Part shown: positions 1-11,120 of the stretch, one piece after another
Layout of the letters: the number at the start of each line of letters is the position of its first letter
Position numbering within the stretch: position 1 is the stretch's first letter
Source: Ulota crispa
Taxonomy: Eukaryota; Streptophyta; Bryopsida; Orthotrichales; Orthotrichaceae
Direction of reading: 5' to 3'
NCBI GenBank assembly: GCA_963920765.1
Contig: OY987242.1
Coordinates: 28,110,002-28,174,001 of the forward strand
Length of the DNA stretch: 64,000 nucleotides
The notes under the pieces: model-generated
Databases searched by the model: none
The model's input: the letters and a program-made list of their open reading frames with translations, nothing else
What the model was told of the DNA's origin: nothing
Position numbers and translations under genes: made by a program

Positions 1-878
1 TCTTTGAGAATCTTTTTAAAATCTTTATGGAATTTGTTAAAGTACTTCAAAATACTTATAGAAATAGAATCTCTTAGATTGAATTACAGTCCTTTAGGAA
101 TCTTTTTGTAAGTCATCAAAATACTTTCAAAAAAACTATCACCATAGTTTAGGTTTGTTTTTGAAATCTTTCTAAAATCTTTTTGAACCTTATTAAATTT
201 TTTTGAAGTTTTCAAAAATAAAAGAAGTTTTCAAAAAAAAAGAATCTTTTAGAAGTTTGAGTGTACATTGACTGGTTTTATTTTCTTTACTTTTCACAAT
301 TTGGTAAGATTTAAACTTAGCAGCCTTTAAAGTCAAGTAAAAACATGACCATAATAACAAAAAACTCAACAATTTTTTGTTGATCTACATACTTTTGGAC
401 ACAACTTTACTAATTCAACAAAATTTTATATAAAAATTACAACATTTTGTTGTTTTAAATATCCAAAATTTCTTTACAAACAAATGTAAATGATGCTCTT
501 GAATTCTTTGAAGAAATCATAAATGTCCCTTAAGGATTAAAAGTACCAAAAATATCTTTGTGTTACATGATAACCAAGTGTATAGTTTAATGCAAATTCT
601 TACAAGAAACCAAAGGTGATTTTTATATTTCAAATAACACAAGGATATATTTAACATTTCAAAATAGAAGAGTTATTTTATTAATTTTCCAATATAATAG
701 GAGTATAATTGATATTCCTACAAAAAATAAGGACTACTTTTTATGTTTCACATATTTTTGGCGTAAACTTGATATTTTGAAAGACTTAAAGGGTATTTTT
801 AGTAATTTTCCTTCTATTACTAACCAAATGAATTAAAAAAAACAATCTTATAAAATATTTTTATAAGCTTTAAAAGAT

Positions 879-1290
879 GGGAATTGATATGTGTACCACA
901 CCCTTCCAATTACTATACCATACCATGAGGTAAATTTTAGATTTCTACCATCAAAAAGCTGAATTTAAAAATTTTGAATTCAGATTTGGACTTAGAGACC
1001 ATGGTATTGTCTAGAACCATAAAAAAAGTTGCAATTCAACAACCCCCAATGAAAAAGTTTAGTTAGGGAGAAAATTGTTAATTTTACTTTTGTTTGTAAA
1101 AAAAGATAAGCTTTTTCATTGGGTGTTGTTGAATTGCAACTTTTTTTATGGTCCTAGACAATACCATAGTCTCTAAGTCCAAGTTTGAATTCAAAATTCT
1201 CAAACTCAAATTTTTGATGGTAGAAATCTAAAATTTACCCCAAGGGTGTGGTACAATAGTTCAAAGGGTGTGGTTCACATATTAATGCCC
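879..1290. mobile_element. Foldback MITE, 412 bp
   Basis: The two halves are long imperfect inverted repeats. The left arm begins GGGAATTGATATGTGTACC and the right arm, read on the minus strand, begins GGGCATTAATATGTGAACC. The arms stay similar for about 170 bp each, including a block that reads through AAAAAGTTGCAATTCAACAAC on the left and its complement on the right. About 50 bp of unpaired AT-rich sequence sits in the middle. No ORF is present. The superfamily is not clear because the target duplication is not obvious. Confidence 0.75.
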
Positions 1291-1885
1291 TTACAAAATA
1301 TCCAAAACTATTCAAAAGTCAATAGAATTTTGATTTTATAATTGCAAGGATTTAATTTCGTAACTTTCCACGACTTCATGTTATTTGAAGCTATCAAACT
1401 ATAGAGGCTATTTTAACAAAATAAGGTTCTTTTTACAAAAAAACTAACACTAAAGAACATTTATTAATGAATCCAACCTTTGCCTGCAACAATCCTTATG
1501 AGATTTGTGAATTCCAAAAAAAAATTATAAACAAAATCAAAAGGATGGAAATAAACAATTTATTAAAAATTTCTAAACACCTTCTTTGATTTTAGCTCAT
1601 AACTTTTGATAAAAAAATGGAAATCCAACAAAAATTGTTGAAGGTGAAAGAAAAACACATTTACCAACTTTTCTTAGTTCTAAGTTTTTTGAAAAAAAGT
1701 CCTTTAATAGGCGGAAATAGCCTCCAAAGTCTACTGGATGACTAAAGACATGAACATTTAATGTACAAATAGAATTAAGATACTAATGTACGCATGTGCA
1801 TTTGCACATTCTTTAGTGGTTTTGAGAATGTGTTAAGGTTGTGGAGTGTGAGAGGAGAGGTGGAGGGTTCAAACCCCGCTGTCAG

Positions 1886-1936
1886 CAGCTGCCCAAGAAG
1901 TTCGGGCAGCTGCCCAAGAAGTTCGGGCAGCTGCCC
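1886..1936. repeat. 21-bp tandem repeat, 2.4 copies, with upstream B-box-like motif
   Basis: Two identical 21-bp units starting CAGCTGCCCAAGAAG are followed by a 9-bp partial copy. Each unit contains the palindrome GGCAGCTGCC. Just upstream, at about 1,864-1,875, lies GGTTCAAACC, which resembles a polymerase III box B. This stretch is much more GC-rich than its surroundings. It could be the head of a tRNA-derived SINE, but no clear box A or tail was found. Confidence 0.55.
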
Positions 1937-2188
1937 ATCCCCCTAAAAAGTTCACATTTTTGTAAAATAATAACAAATTCTATGAAAAAAAAATTTAAAA
2001 ATGAAAAGAAATAGAATTGAATAACATAAAATACGTAGTAGAAATCAACAACAAATTAACAGAAAACTGTAAGTAATCAACAGAAAATCAACAGAAAAGT
2101 ACCCAAATCAACTTGACCAAATTCACAGAAAAAATCAACAGTTTTTGGTTGAAATTCTGTTGATTTTGTGCTGAATTTTCTACTAGTG

Positions 2189-2675
2189 TGCCCTAGACAA
2201 TGGGAGGTACTTGTGGGAAAAATTTCAGCTCATCCTAGAAGTAGAGGAGTGAGATATTGACATCTAAAGTGAAAAAAAAGTTTTTTTCCCTACTGCCCAA
2301 ATTTCAGAAGCCTTTGACGGCTCCTATATAAAAAAAAAATGCTCTACACAAAGTTGAGGTTTATTTTTCCCATGTAGTAGACCAAGTTAAGTAATTGTAG
2401 GAGAATTTTCAAATGAGTTGGAGATGTGAATCATACTTTGTAAAATCTTGCAATGCCATAAGACCATGAAATTTGCGTTTACACTAAGCAAAGTTGGAGG
2501 ATTTATGTAAAATTGAGAAATCTAAATTACTTTGATCCAAAAGGTAAAATCCAAGGAATCTTAGTCTACTACAACTTAGAAAAAAAAAAGTAGAAAAAAA
2601 TACACAAAGAGCTCAAAAAAGTAAAGTAACAAAGTTTACAAGGGGCTAAAAGAATGGAGGTTTGGGAGTTCTGTA
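2189..2675. other. Gene-less AT-rich spacer
   Basis: No ORF, terminal repeat or RNA gene was recognised. Several A-runs are present. The text changes to the TTAA-family sequence at about 2,676. Confidence 0.6.
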
Positions 2676-3024
2676 CCTACCCGCAAACTAAAACTTCTCA
2701 TAACTTTCATCTCATCAATCAAAATTGAATGATTCAAAGATTTCCATGTATGTAAAAATCTAAAGAACCAATTTTAGATTTTTATTTATTTTTAAATGCA
2801 ATTTTGAATTTTTTTTGTGTTGCCCGTCCTGCCCTTTTTCAAGAATTCATGCATAACTTCTTCAATAAATGTCAAAATGAAGAAAAAATTAGATGCCCAT
2901 ATAGATTTTTGAATTCCCCACCTTCAATAAAAGTTTCAAAAAATCACAAAAAATAGATTAGCTATAGGTACATGCCCAAAATCTATTTGTCCCCCAAAGG
3001 GACAGTTGGTCCTTTAGGGGTTAA
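2676..3024. mobile_element. TTAA/CCCC-family element, right part only
   Basis: The segment carries the internal core of the family (CTCATAACTTTCATCTCATC and the following GAATGATTCAAAG). The subterminal TGCCCAAAAT box follows, and the segment ends GGTCCTTTAGGGGTTAA, with TTAA at 3,021-3,024. It matches the right part of the 406-bp member at 53,402-53,807. The left terminus was not found upstream, so this copy is truncated or was fused to other sequence. Confidence 0.7.
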
Positions 3025-3126
3025 GGAGGAATAAGCTTTTTATTAGCAATAGCTACATTTGCAATATAAGTTGAAGAAGCTAGAATCAACCTCTATTCAA
3101 AAGCTAGCTAATGCTAAAGTGCCACT

Positions 3127-3184
3127 TTAGCAAAGTTTTGAGCACTCCAAGAGCCCTCCAAGGTTTGACAAACCAAGCTATTAA
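3127..3184. mobile_element. Left fragment of a ~435-bp TIR element split by the CACTA insertion
   Basis: The fragment begins TTAGCAAAGTTTTGAG and runs to the TAA target duplication at 3,182-3,184. Its right part resumes at 32,670 and ends CTCAAAACTTTGCTAA at 33,048, the inverted complement of the left end. An uninterrupted relative lies at 53,916-54,352. The element has no ORF and is a MITE-like repeat of unknown superfamily. Confidence 0.75.
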
Positions 3185-3198
3185 CACTAGAAGAAAAC
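3185..3198. repeat. CACTA left terminal inverted repeat
   Basis: CACTAGAAGAAAAC, preceded by TAA. It is matched exactly by the complement at the right end. Confidence 0.95.
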
Positions 3199-3343
3199 AT
3201 TGGTAAATCTGACTGATAACAAACGACTTATTGTCCTAAACGATTGCACAACGACAACAAAGCAACTCTAGTCATGGTTGAAGTTATAGCAATTGTAGTG
3301 CAATTGTTTATTTGACTTGGGGGATGAGGTTTGTTGTGTATAT

Positions 3344-3566
3344 TGTTATGAACTAGTTCGTAATGACAGTTACGTTGGTAGAGGTTGGTTACCTTTCCTC
3401 TTTCTTTCTTAAACCAAGTGAGGAGGTTTGTTCCTCACTTGACAATTTGCTTAATACAGTGGAATACTTTCAATGTCACCTTTGCGTCTCTTAGTGTTTG
3501 TTTCTACATTAGGTTATGATCTCAAAATAAGAAAGGAATGTCAACTCTTGATCTTGTATTGTAACA
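3344..3566 (+). repeat. 5' LTR (223 bp)
   Basis: The LTR starts TGTTATG and ends GTAACA, the usual TG...CA form. No TGG-type tRNA primer site follows. The next bases hold the short palindrome CTCAAGTCCTTGAG. Self-priming is a possible alternative but is not shown. Confidence 0.95.
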
Positions 3567-4056
3567 TAATCTCAAGTCCTTGAGAGTTCACATTCGGATG
3601 AGGAGGCAACCGAGTAGGGATGTATTTGGTTTTGACAAATGTGGAATATTGCATTTTGGGAAATTATTGTGAAGTAAATAGGCTCGAGAATTCTTGCAAA
3701 TTTTCTATGGTGGTAGGAGTAGCAAACAATTTGTGCGATTTTCTTTTTTCAAAATTTTGGCATATTCTACTCAATGTTTCAATGCGTTTTTGGGGTTGTT
3801 TGTTGGTTCTATCGAAGAGGTGATTTTAGGTTTTGATACATTCACCGTGGTTGGTAGGTAGGATAACGGCCAATTAATTGGTAATGATTAGGAAGGAAAG
3901 AAGAGTAGAGGCATAAATGAAATAAGATTAGGGTTAGGAAATGCTTGCATCAAATAAATTATGTTGCAAGTTTCAACAATGTTTGTTTACAATGGCAAGA
4001 TTGTGGTGGGTAAAGAAGGTTGGAGAAGTCATGTTGTGAAGTTAGGTTGAGCTATC

Positions 4057-5142
4057 ATGGATCGTGAGCACATAGTCGGAGATCCGCGAGGGCTTACAAT
4101 GCCGGAAGAGGTGGGGTCGGAGTTGGCCTCATTCATACAACAACAAATTCAAAATGTGTTTCAAGCGGCGATCCTCTACTTGGTGCAAGAACTTTCAGAG
4201 TGTGCGACGTTGGGGCCAGAACTGATAGCGTCATCCACATTTGGGGAAGAAGGGCGAGCACCAAAAAGAATGGAAGAGCCTCGAGGTGATGGATTTCATA
4301 TTAAAGAATAAAAAGTAGTGGAACCGAATAAGTTTTCTGGAAAGAAGGGTTACGAGGTGTACCGGTGGCTTGCACAATTGCGTTTGGTATTCCGAGATAA
4401 GCTACGCACTTATAATTATGATGCCAATAAAGTCGCTTATGCTCTTTCATATATGATAGGGGCTGCACAAAATTAGGCGATGCCACTTTTGCAAGCCCTT
4501 GATGAAGGACGTGATTATGAGCTGTTGACGGACTATGATGCTTCCCGAAAATCCATTATTGGGGTTTACGATGACTGGGATAGACAAAATAACGCAAAAA
4601 ATCGTTTAGATTGGCTTAGGCAAACCGGTTTGGCGGCATCATATATTTCTACGTTTAATGAATATGCCGCTCAAGTTGAATGGAATGAAGCTAGTTTGGT
4701 GGCTCGGTTTTGAGGAGGACTCAAAGATGAGATCTTAGATTCCATAGCTACCGTAGAGACCCAACCACAAAGACTTCAAGATTAGATGGCAATGGTGTCC
4801 CGGATTGATGAGAGGCTATGGGGCTGACGGCAAAATCAGCGGGTACAATCCAATTTCCAAAATATTAGAGTTCCAACCGTTTCTTTCCATGATCCAAGTG
4901 CGAGGTCTCAAGCAAATTTGGGCCTAGTGCCTATGGAGCTTGGCGCAACTCGAGCCACGCAAGCTTTGGCAAAAACGGCAACGGAACGGCTAAAGTATCA
5001 ACGCCAGGGGCAATGTTGGGATTGCGGCGAACTAGGACATATCAGAGCTAAATGCCCCACAAATCCCTCTAGACCACTTTCAATTTCGGCTACTATGAAG
5101 ATAGAAGAAACAGCCTCGGGAAAAGAGGAAGCCCGAGACTGA
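4057..5142 (+). pseudogene. Chromovirus gag (capsid and zinc knuckle), interrupted
   Basis: One reading frame runs through the whole region but is cut by TAA at 4,309, TAG at 4,474, TGA at 4,711, TAG at 4,783 and TGA at 4,826. The middle holds a retrotransposon gag domain (SYISTFNEYAAQ ... GGLKDEI). The stop at 4,711 sits where relatives have arginine (FRxGL). Near the end is a CCHC zinc knuckle (CWDCGELGHIRAKC, about 5,012-5,053). The gag looks closer to the fungal/vertebrate sushi-like type than to the usual angiosperm forms; this is from memory of the families and needs a profile search. The ATG at 4,057 is the first good start after the LTR and leader. The link to pol involves at least one frame change, probably near the G-run at 5,218-5,223. 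Confidence 0.88.
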
Positions 5143-5236
5143 GTAGGAGGATTCAGTACCTGGGCATTGTCCATACGGCGGCGGCTACAATTCCAAAGCA
5201 AAGCACAAGCACAAAACGGGGGGATGATGAGTTTGA

Positions 5237-8200
5237 TCATGAGCAAGGTTTGCAATGGAAGGAACCTCTAGTGATCCACAAAGATCCGGGAAATGTATTA
5301 ACTCCATTGTCTCTACGGGCAACCTTGGATTCGGAGGCCCATGTAACGTTGGATGCCACAATTAACTTCATGGCGGCCTCCACCCTAATGGACTCAGGAG
5401 CCACATGAATCTTCATGCATTCTAGGTTTGCAGAGGAGTACAATGCAATCCTAAAACTCAAGGGAGCACCAAGAGAAGTTCGGGTGATTGATGGCTGAAT
5501 GATTAATTCCAGGCTTATTACACACGAAGCGGTGGTTGAACTTGTAATTGGAAATCATCGTGAGAAGTTGGTGGCGGATATAACCAACACAAGAAGATAC
5601 CCATTTATTTTTAACATTCTTTGGTTGATTCGTCACGACCCAATTATTTGTTGATCACAAAGGAGTGTAATGTTCAACTCAACGTATTATGGAGCGAATT
5701 GTACAATGCTTGAAATAATGAGCCTCCATTCCGGAGTTGGGAATGATGCTTGGTGACGATCAACAGATGATGGGATTACCGCGAGTGCACTACATTTACA
5801 AAGCAAAGTTTACAAAGGAAGAATCAAAAAAGAAATTAGCGAAGGAGGAGGCGCCGCGGGCCTTGCAGGCGCTGCGAGCTTGTCAAGGTCCGCAGACAAC
5901 CTGCGCGTCGGTGCTGCGGGCCTGTAGGGGCCTGTAGGCAGCCTGAGCGCTGGCGCTGCGGTCTTGCTGGGACTGCTAAGACCTGCCGGGCGGGCCCAAG
6001 CAGTGAGCCCCATCCCACCACCTGGCAACCCAATGCTAGCTGCCGGCTGCGGGCTGGCGGCTGAGGGCACCCCCGCCCTGGTACCCTTCCCGGTACCCTC
6101 CCTGGCACCCGGCATAGGGATACCGGGTGTAGGGGCCGGTAAAGGGCTTAGGGGTACAGGGCCCGGTAAGCCAATGAAAGGTACCGGGCCCATTACAAGA
6201 AACTTAATTGCTCCAATGCACTCTTTTGTGTTAGAAGCCACTTTTCGTTTTTTGGCGAAGGATGCGGAGATTTATGCACTCAATATTTCCAAAGTGAGTT
6301 TTTCTAGTACAAAGAATTCTTCAATTCCAGAGGAATACCGCGACTTAAGTGGAGCTATTAGTGAGCAGACATCAAATGAGTTGCCAAAACACGGCGTAGC
6401 GGACATGAGGATTGAATTCAAGCAAGGCCAGGAGCCACAAAATACTAGTCTCCGACCTATGTTACCAACGGAATTAGAAGAGCTTCGCAAGTATTTAGAG
6501 GAAAATTTGGGGAAGGGATGGATTTGACAATCCAAATCCCCGGTATTGGCACTAATTGTATTTGCCAAGAAGAAAGATGGTTCCATCAGAGTTTGCGTAG
6601 ATTACCAAAATTTGAATAAAGTCACAATTCAAAATTGCTACTCGTTACCCCTTATTCTGAAGCTCACAGACCGGTTGGTGGGAGCAAAAATTTTCACTAA
6701 ACTGGATGTAAGACAAGTGTACCACCGAATGCGGATGGCATCGGGACATGAGTTCAAAACAGCATTCAAAACACGGTATGGGTTGTTCGAGTGTTTAGTG
6801 ATGCCTTTTGGATTAACCAATGCGCCTGCCCAATTTCAATCTTACATGCAGGAGATCTTTGGAGATTTATTGGACATTTTTGTAGTAATATATTTGGATG
6901 ACATCCTCATTTTTTTCAAAAGATCTGGAAGAACATGTACGAGTTGTGCGGGAAATTCTTCAACAATTGGAGAAATATGAACTTTATGCCAAAGAATCAA
7001 AGTGTTAGTTTTATTGTCAATCCATTGAGTTTTTAGGAATGGTGGTGTCTGCTAAAGGATTGGAAATGTGCCAAGACAAGGTTCAAACCATTAAGGATTG
7101 GCCCACATCAAAAATCGTAAAGGAAGCGCAAGCATTCCTTCGCTTTGCCAATTTCTATTGGCGTTTTATATGTGATTATTCTAGGATTGCCGTTCCTCTT
7201 ATCATGCTGACAAAAAAAGATAAAAAATTTGAATGGACCATAGAAGTGGACCAGGCTTTCATGGAACTTCGATCAAGATTTCTCTATACATTGGTATTGC
7301 TCCACCTTAATTTTGAACAACCCTTCATTGTAAAGGAGGACGCATCTGATGTGACAACAAGAGCTATTCTTTCGCAGCACAGGGATGATGAGCATCTCCA
7401 CCCTAGTGCGTTCCGTAGTTCAAAGATGTCTCCAACAGAATAAAACTATGATATCTATGATAAGGAGCTCTTAAGTATAATTTTGGCGTTTCAAGACTGG
7501 CGGATATATTTGAAAGGATCACCGCATCAAACTCAGGTATTCTCGGACCACAAAAATTTGGAGTGTTTTCTTACTACAAAACAGTTAAACCGACGCCAAG
7601 CTCAATGGTCTGAATGCCTATCTGCTTTTAATTTTGAAATTCACCACCGGGCGAGATCGCTAAATAAGAAGACAGACACTCTTTCTAGACGAGTGGATGT
7701 CACCGAGGGACAAAATAAAGAGAATCGATCTTTACTGCGATTGGCTGCAGTTGAGTCTTATGAACCAGTATGGGCGGATATACAGATTATAGAACGACTT
7801 AAGACAGCGTTGCAAGAGGATGCCACACTACAACCACTATTGTCATTTTTCAAAGACAATTTCAAGCAACCTCTCCGAGATATACGCCGACGACTTCAAG
7901 GATACACATTGGATGATGGAATCCTTTGTTTTAAGGATTTGATATATGTTCCAGACGATAAAGAACTCAAGCGGCAAATTTTGCAATCTCGGCATGATGC
8001 ACCAGCCGCGGGACACCAAGGGAGAGCTAAAACTTTGGATTTGGTTAGCCGAATTTTTTATTGGCCCACATTACGCCGCTAAATTCACCGGTACGTTGAG
8101 GGATGTGACTTGTGTCAACGGTCAAAATCAATTCACCATCCTAGATATGGACTAATGCAACCCATTCCGGCCGGTCATGCACCATGGAAAAAAATTTCTA

Positions 8201-9299
8201 CCGATTTCATAGTAAAATTACCAAATAGCAGTAGACATGACTCTATCATGGTGGTGGTCGATAAAAACACAAAACTAGGCCACTTTATTCCTACAAAGGA
8301 AACAATTACCTCTAATGAGACCGCTTCATTATATCTACATAATATTTAGAAGCTTCATGGCATACCGGAGGAGATAATTTCGGATTGTGGATCAGTTTTT
8401 GTCTCTAAGTTCATGAGAAGACTTTGCGAACTCCTTAGGATTTGGCCATCTCCAACCACGGCTTTTCATCCTCAGGCGGACGGGCAAACCAAAAGGGTAA
8501 ATCAAATGCTTGAGCAATTTTTTCAAACTTTCACTACAACTCGGCAAGATGATTGGGCCGATTTCCTCCCAATAGCGGAATTTGCGTATAACAACGCAAG
8601 TCTTTCTGCAACATGGTTCTCTCCTTTCTATGCCACTTATGGTTATCATCCGGCATTTTTGGTTTCTACATCAACTACATCTACAGTTCCTGCAACGGAA
8701 GACCGAGTGCAACACTTACAACAAGTCCACAAAGAACTTAAGATCATGATAAAAATTGCAGGGGAGGACGCCAAACGCAATTATGATCGCGGGGTACAAT
8801 TACAACCAGTATTTCAAATAGGTGACAAGGTTCTTCTTCGGCACGATAATATAACAACAACGGAGCTGTCTCGGAAATTGGTCTCAAAGTTTTTGGGACC
8901 ATTTACAGTAATTGCTAAATTTTCCAATGTTGTTTATCGCTTACAATTACTAAAAACATTGCAGATTCATGATGTGTTCCATGTCTCCTTGCTTGAAAGA
9001 TATCGTTATAATTCCATTCCGAGACGACACCAATTACTACCCCCATCGATTACCACTCCTGATGGAGATGTTGAATGGGAAGTCCACGAAGTTTTTAATT
9101 CACAAATTTTTAGACGGGGAAGAAGATTGCAATATCTAGTCTCTTGAGAGGGCTACGGATCAGAAGAGAATTCTTGGGAGCCGGCGGCAAATTTAGAGAA
9201 TGCACCACTAGCGGTGGCAAAGTTTCATAAGAAGAACCTTGAGGCGCCGGCACCAAACCGTAAGAAAACTCTACCTAAGAAGGGGGATAATGTTACGAA
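5237..9299 (+). pseudogene. Chromovirus pol: protease, RT, RNase H, integrase, chromodomain
   Basis: Domains appear in order. Protease has DSGAT at about 5,392, followed by a TGA. Reverse transcriptase spans about 6,480-7,000, with YLDD intact at about 6,890. RNase H follows at about 7,250-7,700, with EDASD as the start of its active site. Integrase runs from about 7,950 to 8,900, with a zinc-binding HHCC region, STDF and SDCGS for the acidic residues, and a GPF motif. The chromodomain lies at about 9,070-9,250 (EWEVHEVFNSQIF ... EGYG ... WEPAANLENAP). Stops include TGA 5,407, 5,498 and 6,525, TAG 7,006, TAA 7,441 and 8,080, TAG 8,347 and TGA 9,145, the last at the conserved tryptophan of the chromodomain. 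A run of seven T at about 6,909-6,915 carries a one-base insertion that shifts the frame. A GC-rich proline/glycine-rich stretch of about 350 bp (5,845-6,190) lies between protease and RT. Confidence 0.93.
9277..9286 (+). other. Polypurine tract of the chromovirus
   Basis: AAGAAGGGGG lies four bases before the 3' LTR, the expected place for plus-strand priming. Confidence 0.8.
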
Positions 9300-9513
9300 T
9301 TAGTTTGTAATGACGGTTACATTGGTAGAAGTTGGTTACCCTTCCTCTTTCCTTCTTAAACCAAGTGAGGAGGTTTGTTCCTCACTTGACATTTTGCTTA
9401 ATACAATGGAATACTTTCAATGTCACCTTTGCGTCTCTTAGTGTTTGTTTCTACATTAGGTTATGATCTCAAAATAGGAAAAGAATGTTGACTCTTGATC
9501 TTGTATCGTAACA
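9291..9513 (+). repeat. 3' LTR (223 bp)
   Basis: Starts TGTTACG and ends GTAACA. It is preceded at 9,277-9,286 by the polypurine tract AAGAAGGGGG. The last codons of the pol frame run into it, with a stop at 9,297-9,299. Confidence 0.95.
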
Positions 9514-9518
9514 TATAT

Positions 9519-10150
9519 TTTAGGATGAATGATTTTGGGTCCATGATAAAATGAAATCATTGCTGCCGTCAAAGCAGTCTGACATATTTGACTTAGAGTT
9601 GTATATAAGTCGTATGAATAAACGACTTCTTCTTCTTTACTACTACAATATTACTATAAAACAACTATAAAACAACTCTTGACAGAATTAAATTAAATAA
9701 TTTATAAAATTCATATTTAGGCTGTTTGTATTGCAGCTTCCAATACCATTCTTATTTTTGTTGGAACATGTGCACATTAATGAGTGGTTTCCTAGTTGTT
9801 CTATAGTTGTTGATTAGTGCTGGACTGCTACATCTAATTAGAGACTATATTGATGCGGTTGTATTGTAGATGCAATGCATTTCTTCTTCTCATTTCAACT
9901 ATTTTGCCACTCATGATACATTTTTGAGGCTTTCATCTTCAAATTTGGTCAAAAAAAACAACTAGATCGTTGCCACTGCTAAATAACTACTCAATTGTAA
10001 ATTGACTTGATATCAGCTACACAACAACTACAATATTAAGCACCGACTTTACATCAACTAAACAACAACTACAAGACTATACAACAACTACTAAATGACT
10101 ACAAACTGACTCAATGACTCTTGCAATTGTTGTGTACTATTATGTAGTTG
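9519..10150. repeat. CACTA left subterminal repeat region
   Basis: Many copies of AACAACTACAA and ACAACTAC units occur, densest at 9,640-9,680 and 10,010-10,110. The same CAACTAC core makes up the array near the right end. The original distance from the CACTA end was short; the chromovirus now separates them by 6.2 kb. No gene is present. Confidence 0.65.
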
Positions 10151-11017
10151 TTCAAGTCCAGTTGTTTATTATTTGTTCTTCTTCTACTAAAACCATGCTC
10201 TTAAGTTGTTTAAAATGTCCGGATTATCTCATCTCATCAATGTTAGCAATGAGTGCATTACATAGAGTGCTAATAACCAAATGTTTACTAATACCTTGCA
10301 AATGCTAAGAAGTCCTCTTTGGCAGACAATTCAATAGCACCTACCAGAGAATGTTTACAAAACAAAAAATGTCATACTCTTTCTACTCCAATTCCAACCG
10401 ATTGTTTAAAAGGGGTGTATTTTTGTTAGCTTACTAAACTGTAGGTTTAGCGATTTCATTGTGTTTTAGGTTTACATGACTCATAGTGAGATCATTATAA
10501 TCTTCTCCAAGCACATGCTAGTTGTAGCTTAGTTGTATTTAAGTCATAAATTCAATTATTATTATTATTAGTAACAACAATTTAAAAGCTACAATTAAAG
10601 CTCTTTGAAAGCTTAAAAATTTATGTTTCATAATAAATAGATAAAATTCATAATTTTATTTATTTTGAAAGATAGAAGTTATAAAAAAAAAGAATGTGAT
10701 TTGTTTTAAAAAAGAAAATTAACATTTTCAAATAGTAGAAGTTAGAATTTTAAAATTTGCAAAAAACTTATTTCTTATGCTTTACAATTTGGATTTTAGC
10801 ATGTATATAGTCTATTTTGAGGTAAATTTGTGTTTTAGACACATTGTTGATGTTAAATTTGCAAAAAATACATATTTAAGTTTTAATGGTAATCACCCCT
10901 AAAATTGAGTTGTAGTTTTAAGGTCAGTTTAGACCCTTCATTTTGAGATTAGAGTTGGTAGTTTGTAGGGTGGAGATGCGGCCGCCACTTTTCAGTTTAG
11001 AGTTTAGCTCTACATAC
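10151..11017. other. Gene-less stretch inside the CACTA element
   Basis: AT-rich sequence with short ATT repeats near 10,555. No coding signal was recognised. Confidence 0.6.
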
Positions 11018-11120
11018 TTGATCTGCTGGCTCTGTATTCTTCTAAAGGTTTGTTGACAATGTCCATTTGTCAAAGTTTGTTGGCTCCGCATTCTTCTCAT
11101 GTTTCCTTGCTCTGCTGAGG
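11018..11120 (+). repeat. Degenerate ~26-bp repeat array, left copy
   Basis: Units resembling TTTGTTGGCTCCGCATTCTT repeat three to four times with drift. A segment of about 45 bp closely matches the array at 30,995-31,240 in the same orientation (compare GTTGGCTCCGCATTCTTCTC with GTTGGTTCCGCGTTCTTCTC). Confidence 0.6.

Larger units (their letters stand above)
1..2188. mobile_element. Right end of a second CACTA element (left end outside or lost)
   Basis: The segment ends at 2,184-2,188 with TAGTG, preceded by TTTTCTAC. Read on the minus strand this gives CACTAGTAGAAAA, a common plant CACTA terminus. The last ~150 bp hold several copies of ATCAACAGAAAA-like units in both orientations, which looks like a subterminal repeat zone. 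Similar CAACAAAATTTT units occur around 360-455. I see no matching left CACTA end in the window. No coding region is visible. A MITE (879-1,290) and a 21-bp tandem repeat (1,886-1,936) lie inside. The internal extent is uncertain; the terminus itself is the solid part. Confidence 0.45.
3344..9513 (+). mobile_element. Ty3/gypsy chromovirus LTR retrotransposon nested in the CACTA element
   Basis: This is a full-length 6,170-bp copy with two 223-bp LTRs and a 5-bp TATAT target duplication (3,339-3,343 and 9,514-9,518). The coding order is gag, protease, reverse transcriptase, RNase H, integrase and chromodomain, which defines a chromovirus. The LTRs differ at 15 positions (14 transitions, 1 transversion), about 6.7%, so the insertion is not recent. 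Coding regions contain at least a dozen in-frame stops plus a few frameshifts, so the copy is dead. It lies only 159 bp inside the left end of the CACTA element, hence it inserted after that element or travelled within it. Confidence 0.97.

Noticed and set aside
1449..1460. CACTAAAGAACA as the left end of the CACTA element ending at 2,188
   Set aside because: The bases after CACTA do not match the right terminus, and the flanking trinucleotides differ.
5810..6241. Minus-strand 143-codon Pro-rich ORF
   Set aside because: It is the shadow of the GC-rich insert in the pol region and has no domain.
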